Source: an uncultured Lachnospiraceae bacterium | GTDB lineage: Bacteria > Bacillota > Clostridia > Lachnospirales > Lachnospiraceae | Direction: 5' to 3' | Assembly (NCBI GenBank): GCA_902772565.1 | Contig: CACYBJ010000034.1 | Location: forward strand, 1 to 8,451 | Length of the DNA: 8,451 nt | In this document: positions 6,548-8,451 of the stretch, piece by piece | How positions within the stretch are numbered: the first letter of the stretch is position 1 | How the letters are laid out: every line of letters begins with the position of its first letter | The notes under the pieces: model-generated | What the model saw: only the letters and a program-made list of their open reading frames with translations | Database searches by the model: none | Told to the model about the DNA's origin: nothing | Made by a program: the position numbers and the translations under genes

Positions 6548-7540
6548 TTAGAATCTAACACCCTTATACTGTGTCTTCATGAGACCGAAAGCCCTGAATA
6601 CGATGTAGGCACATACCAAAATGCAAACGGTACAAACCAGCATTACCCTCTGGTTCTTGGACACATAGCCTCTCATATCGGAGAAGATACCTGAAATAAG
6701 ACCCATCAGAGGAAGAAATACATAATCATAATCATTTATGGCAAAAATACTGAGGGCAGTAAGTACCACAGTGATAATCATCATTACGTTGGAATAGTCT
6801 TTTCTGAGTTCCGAATCCTCACCCTTCTTTGGAAGATAGGAGGATTCAAGAATCATCTGGTATTCCTTCATAAGCTGCTCCTCATCATCGGTCTTAAGGC
6901 TTTTAAGAACAAGAAGGGAGTCAAGCCAGTCGTTGATTTCCGATGACATGGCTTTATACATGCCTGCGTCTTTGAAAATAACGCCGGCGGGTCTTACTTT
7001 AAATACAAGAGGGTAATCAACTACCTTTTTTGTATCAAGTTCGAATTCTTCCGCTGCCTTTTTAACGGCAGATGCGCTCTCGCCCTCTTCAAGTACCGGA
7101 TCGTCGGAAGCATCGGCCTCAGAGTCACTGCCTGTCTCTACCTTTACGGTTTCAGACGCATCGGCAGTATTTGTTGCCGGGGCGGTTCCGCTCGTCTCGG
7201 CAGTTTCCGCATCTGCATCATTTTCAGATTCCTCCGGCAGCTCACCGCCGGCCAGAGTAAGAATGAGCCGGTCGTTCATTACCAGGTCTTCGATTCTTTT
7301 TTCAAGATCGCCTACGGCTTTGCCTGCGGTATAGCCGTCAAGATTGCTTCTGACGTCCTTAATGGAAACAACCTTGTCATTTTCTTTTACACATGCAAAC
7401 ACTGCGCTGCTCTTTTCGCTTTCCCTGTAGAAAGAGATTTTGTAAATCCTGTCTCCAACATAGGCATCGTTGGAAGAAATGCAGGCAGATTCGTCATTAA
7501 TCAGATTCTTTGTTTTCTCATCAAAAATAGATATTTTCAC
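6548..7540 (-). CDS. Unknown membrane protein with acidic linker and three C-terminal membrane helices
   Basis: I do not recognise this 330-residue protein. It has four parts. Residues 1-98 form a compact soluble-looking domain with alternating strands and an amphipathic helix (GDLEKRIEDLVM). Residues about 100-160 are a low-complexity linker rich in Glu, Asp, Ala, Ser and Thr. Residues about 165-248 form a mixed charged region (YPLVFKVRPAGV, then helical INDWLDSLLVLKSL). Three hydrophobic helices follow at about 251-267, 272-287 and 299-317, with a short basic tail. There is no signal peptide, so the N-terminal part probably faces the cytoplasm. The start is GTG at 7540 with AAGGGG about 8 bases upstream; no in-frame ATG occurs before residue 88. 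It is the first gene of the operon with the WYL regulator and the CYTH enzyme, 16 bases before the former. A sensor or anchor role is a guess from context only. Confidence 0.87.
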   Translation of the reverse strand: MKISIFDEKTKNLINDESACISSNDAYVGDRIYKISFYRESEKSSAVFACVKENDKVVSIKDVRSNLDGYTAGKAVGDLEKRIEDLVMNDRLILTLAGGELPEESENDADAETAETSGTAPATNTADASETVKVETGSDSEADASDDPVLEEGESASAVKKAAEEFELDTKKVVDYPLVFKVRPAGVIFKDAGMYKAMSSEINDWLDSLLVLKSLKTDDEEQLMKEYQMILESSYLPKKGEDSELRKDYSNVMMIITVVLTALSIFAINDYDYVFLPLMGLISGIFSDMRGYVSKNQRVMLVCTVCILVCAYIVFRAFGLMKTQYKGVRF

Positions 7541-7593
7541 GTTTTTTCCCCTTTGTCCGGTGTATTGCTGCTCATTTGTGCAAACACAGATTT

Positions 7594-7623
7594 ATATTAC
7601 CATACAAAGACCCGATTAGTCAA
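7594..7623 (-). promoter_or_regulatory. Promoter of the membrane protein-WYL-CYTH operon
   Basis: On the minus strand TTGACT (-35, 7623-7618), an 18-base spacer and TAATAT (-10, 7599-7594) preceded by TGG form a sigma-A promoter with an extended -10. The expected start is near 7587, giving a leader of about 45 bases. A TGTG/CACA inverted repeat (7577-7588) covers the likely start point and could be an operator, though it is short. Confidence 0.75.
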
Positions 7624-7677
7624 AGAAAACGCATAGCCTGTGACAATCAAAAACAACAAAGAAACACCGCAAAATCA

Positions 7678-7706
7678 TTGACGGATAACTACCTTATCTT
7701 TATAAT
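7678..7706 (+). promoter_or_regulatory. Promoter of the aconitase-family hydratase gene
   Basis: TTGACG (5 of 6 matches to the -35 consensus), an exact 17-base spacer and a perfect TATAAT make this a near-consensus sigma-A promoter. The expected start is near 7713, with a leader of about 40 bases. It diverges from the operon promoter on the minus strand, with about 55 bases between the two -35 boxes. Confidence 0.88.
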
Positions 7707-7739
7707 GTTAAAGGCTGATTATTGGCAAATGAAAATTAC

Positions 7740-7744
7740 GGAGG
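7740..7744 (+). promoter_or_regulatory. Hydratase ribosome binding site (decides the start)
   Basis: GGAGG lies 7 bases before the ATG at 7752 and 13 bases before the next in-frame ATG at 7758, so the first ATG is the likely start. Confidence 0.85.
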
Positions 7745-7751
7745 TACACAA

Positions 7752-8451
7752 ATGTCCATGATAACGCTCCATGAAGGCGGTATGTACTTAGTTGACGGCG
7801 TTCCGGTTAAGGAATGTGCTGTTTCACCTGAAGAAGCAAGGAAGCAGACTCTTGCATATTCCATTCTTACTTCCCATAACACATCGGGAAATGATGAGAA
7901 TCTTAAAATAAAATTCGATGCAATGGCATCTCATGATATCACTTATGTCGGTATCATTCAGACAGCCCGTGCCAGCGGTCTTAAGGAATTCCCTATTCCT
8001 TATGCCATGACCAACTGTCATAACTCTCTTTGCGCAGTAGGCGGTACCATTAACGAAGACGATCATGCCTTCGGTCTTTCCGCAGCAAAAAAATTCGGCG
8101 GAATCTATGTTCCTGCCAACATGAGTGTCATCCACTCCTATGTAAGAGAACAGCTTACAAAGTGCGGCGGCATGATACTCGGTTCCGACTCCCACACCCG
8201 TTACGGTGCTTTAGGTACCATGGCTGTAGGTGAAGGCGGTCCGGAACTTGTTAAACAGCTTTTAAACAACACCTGGGATGTAAAGCGTCCTGAAGTTGTT
8301 ATGGTATATCTCACAGGAAATCCAAAGAAGGGTATCGGTCCTCACGACGTTGCCATCGCTTTGGTAGGCGCCACATTCGCCAGCGGTTTCGTAAAGAACA
8401 AGGTGCTTGAGTTTGTGGGACCTGGAATCAAGAATCTTTCTATCGAATTCA
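7752..8451 (+). CDS. Aconitase-family hydratase, YbhJ-like, 5' part only
   Basis: I translated this frame from the sequence; 233 residues are visible and it is open at the window edge. The family is about 750 residues long, so roughly the first third is present. Aconitase-superfamily signs are the conserved GSDSHTR at 144-150, followed by GALGTMAVGEGG at 152-163, and an upstream SVIHSY with His127. TNCHNSLCAVGG at 87-98 and the replacement of the aconitase GTDSHTP stretch by GSDSHTRYGALG point to the YbhJ-like hydratase branch, not to AcnA, AcnB or LeuC. Members are presumed Fe-S dehydratases, but the substrate is not established. The cluster cysteines expected further downstream are outside the window, so cluster binding cannot be judged. 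It has its own strong promoter and GGAGG site and appears to be the first gene of its transcript. Family assignment is confident, reaction is not. Confidence 0.92.
   Translation, partial: MSMITLHEGGMYLVDGVPVKECAVSPEEARKQTLAYSILTSHNTSGNDENLKIKFDAMASHDITYVGIIQTARASGLKEFPIPYAMTNCHNSLCAVGGTINEDDHAFGLSAAKKFGGIYVPANMSVIHSYVREQLTKCGGMILGSDSHTRYGALGTMAVGEGGPELVKQLLNNTWDVKRPEVVMVYLTGNPKKGIGPHDVAIALVGATFASGFVKNKVLEFVGPGIKNLSIEF

Noticed and set aside
7824..8195. A 123-residue minus-strand frame opposite the hydratase gene
   Set aside because: The plus strand carries a conserved aconitase-family sequence with promoter and ribosome binding site; the minus frame is its shadow.

Overview
The window looks like a chromosomal segment of a Gram-positive anaerobe of the class Clostridia, most likely Lachnospiraceae. 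This is inferred from the single-chain SecDF fusion, the secDF-recJ gene order, strong GGAGG ribosome binding sites, sigma-A-type promoters and moderate GC with AT-rich intergenic gaps. No RNA genes, CRISPR arrays, insertion sequences or phage genes were seen, and no gap between genes exceeds about 210 bases.

Layout: six of the seven genes lie on the minus strand. From left to right they are recJ (3' end cut off by the window), secDF, a 270-residue MinD/ParA-like protein with a decayed P-loop, a CYTH-domain phosphatase-type protein, a WYL-domain transcription regulator, and an unknown membrane protein with an acidic linker. The seventh gene, on the plus strand at the right edge, is the start of a YbhJ-like aconitase-family hydratase.

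Transcription units: secDF has a strong extended -10 promoter and is followed by recJ after a gap of 65 bases that holds a GC-rich hairpin. The MinD-like gene has its own promoter, and no convincing terminator separates it from secDF. The unknown membrane protein, the WYL regulator and the CYTH gene form a tight three-gene operon: gaps are 16 bases and then an 11-base overlap, with a promoter in front and a rho-independent terminator behind. The hydratase is driven by a near-consensus promoter divergent from that operon.

Most of the window is housekeeping: protein export (SecDF), DNA repair (RecJ) and a metabolic enzyme of the aconitase superfamily. The least explained parts are the membrane protein-WYL-CYTH operon and the MinD-like protein without a recognisable ATP-binding loop. 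No clearly new defence or mobile system was found. Several upstream start codons were rejected in favour of starts with better ribosome binding sites (secDF, CYTH, WYL).
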